Below the pieces are notes generated by a model. The model was not told the DNA's origin and did not search any database. It worked only from the letters and a program-made list of their open reading frames with translations. Of a DNA stretch of 13,969 nt, positions 13,111 to 13,969 are shown piece by piece. Position numbers and translations under genes: made by a program. The DNA is taken from contig CAZZHQ010000063.1 of assembly GCA_964654015.1 (NCBI GenBank), positions 1-13,969 of the forward strand. Direction: 5' to 3'. How positions within the stretch are numbered: the first letter of the stretch is position 1; each line of letters starts with the position of its first letter. The DNA comes from JAUUZT01 sp964654015. Its GTDB lineage: Bacteria; Chloroflexota; Dehalococcoidia; GIF9; AB-539-J10.

Positions 13111-13969
13111 TTATACTGTCTCTTTTGTAACTGCATTACCCTCCACCACCCCAATCTCCTCCTCCGTTAACCCGTACAGCTCATATACCATATGGTCAAT
13201 CTGGCGCTTAAATTCTTTAACTTGTGCTTGTTTGTCAGAGTTATGCATGTAGCCCTCTAACTTTGTAATATCCATGATGTTATCAACTAAATTAACCAGA
13301 GGTTCTTGTTCACTTAGTGCAATATCAGGTATGGGTAACTTACGAAAATCGTCGGGGTAAAAGTAGTTTTCTAGACGGTGACGCCGAATGTTATTTAGGT
13401 ATTTAAATGCGAACGATGAGTTGAGAATTGCAAGAAGATATTTCAAATCAAACCGTTCTGAAGTCTTCTCAAGTTCAAGGCGAGATAAGCTGTTAAATTT
13501 CTTGATGCTAGTCTGGATACTTTTATTAGTGATTCCATGTAAATCTCGAAACTTTACAAATATTACTATACTATCATTGCATAATAATTTTGTTTCATCG
13601 TAAATACCAGGTGTAACGCGTCCACGCATAATTTTTGGTCGGTCATAAAGCTCAGGGAAAGTTGCTCTACTTAACTCCCCCGGAACGCGCATTGTTCCCC
13701 ATTCAAGATATCTAGCCAGTTTTATAACATATGCACCAATATCCTTGCCCTCAATATATTTACGTGAATGAACTGAAGTTTCTATTTCTGATATCAAATC
13801 GTCTTTTCTAAATCTACCTTTTGCTGTTTTCTCATCTGAATTAATGACCATTCCTTTACTTATATAACAAATATCACCTAAAGCTACTGTTCTTGGGCCA
13901 ATAGGTATGACAGTATATTCCTTGCGGAAGGCGTCCCGGCCTAGTGCTTTAAATTCGCTTGTTGGTATT
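13111..13969 (-). CDS. C-terminal part of Eco57I/TaqI-type DNA methylase or type IIG enzyme
   Basis: The frame is open to the right edge, so 285 residues of the C-terminal end are visible and the catalytic NPPY part lies outside. The visible part is the TaqI-like target-recognition (specificity) domain: GDICYISKGMVINSDEKTAKGRF, HSRKYIEGKDIGAY, YLEWGTMRVPGELSRATFPELYDRPKIM, LLAILNSS, ENYFYPDDFRKLPIPDI and a final helical part (QIDHMVYELYGLTEEEI). Type IIG restriction-modification proteins of the Eco57I family and related N6-adenine methylases have this domain order. Without the N-terminal part I cannot say whether a nuclease is fused. The stop (TAA) is 36 bases before the small downstream gene. 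Probably acquired horizontally, like most restriction systems; the nearby integrase remnant fits with that. Confidence 0.85.
   Translation of the reverse strand, partial: IPTSEFKALGRDAFRKEYTVIPIGPRTVALGDICYISKGMVINSDEKTAKGRFRKDDLISEIETSVHSRKYIEGKDIGAYVIKLARYLEWGTMRVPGELSRATFPELYDRPKIMRGRVTPGIYDETKLLCNDSIVIFVKFRDLHGITNKSIQTSIKKFNSLSRLELEKTSERFDLKYLLAILNSSFAFKYLNNIRRHRLENYFYPDDFRKLPIPDIALSEQEPLVNLVDNIMDITKLEGYMHNSDKQAQVKEFKRQIDHMVYELYGLTEEEIGVVEGNAVTKETV

Noticed and set aside
12929..13252. 107-residue plus-strand open frame
   Set aside because: It is antisense to the small 51-residue gene and the methylase C-terminus, both with better support.
1..13969. CRISPR array
   Set aside because: No regularly spaced short repeats were seen; the only long direct repeat is the pair around yajQ, 1187 bases apart.
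13111..13969. BREX PglX methylase
   Set aside because: The specificity domain could fit distantly, but no other BREX genes are visible and the N-terminal part is missing; the general Eco57I/TaqI call is safer.

Overview
The window looks like chromosome from an anaerobic bacterium of moderate to low G+C content. Bacterial traits are Shine-Dalgarno sites of the AGGAGG type, RsgA, YajQ and a lipobox lipoprotein. The anaerobic lifestyle is inferred from the DUF39/COG1900, NIL-ferredoxin and UPF0280 gene trio, a homocysteine-synthesis set otherwise best known from methanogens and strict anaerobes, and from a short MetE-like methionine synthase with no folate-binding half. Dehalococcoidia (Chloroflexota) or a related lineage is my best guess, but that placement is inference; I cannot run a phylogeny.

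Left part (1-6770): a gene-free stretch with several hairpins, a strong promoter and a small glycine-zipper membrane protein; then, on the minus strand, a small HNH-like protein and the ribosome-assembly GTPase RsgA; then plus-strand genes for a small membrane protein, a SRPBCC-fold protein, an AlkD-like DNA glycosylase and a hemolysin III/PAQR membrane protein whose reading frame has no normal start codon; then a minus-strand MFS transporter. These are mostly single genes, not an operon.

Middle part (6770-11062): a methionine neighbourhood. A core-type methionine synthase is followed, beyond an oppositely oriented periplasmic cyclophilin lipoprotein, by a tight three-gene operon: DUF39 homocysteine synthase, NIL-domain 2x[4Fe-4S] protein and UPF0280 (ApbE-like) protein. 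By family knowledge the trio makes homocysteine from aspartate semialdehyde and sulfide, and the MetE-like enzyme would methylate it. The upstream regions of both transcription units share a 14-base word.

Right part (11063-12918): yajQ sits alone between two long gene-poor stretches. These hold a candidate structured RNA with its own promoter, two ungapped 73%-identical copies of a ~119-bp repeat whose head is the 5' half of a tRNA-Thr gene, another tRNA-like 5' fragment, and the C-terminal remnant of a tyrosine recombinase directly before the second repeat. This looks like a decayed integration site. The right edge (12919-13969) holds the C-terminal part of an Eco57I/TaqI-type methylase or type IIG restriction enzyme on the minus strand, followed by a 51-codon gene too short for most gene callers.

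The best candidates for something undescribed are the structured RNA at 11205-11286, the tRNA-headed repeat pair around yajQ and the small protein behind the restriction-modification gene.
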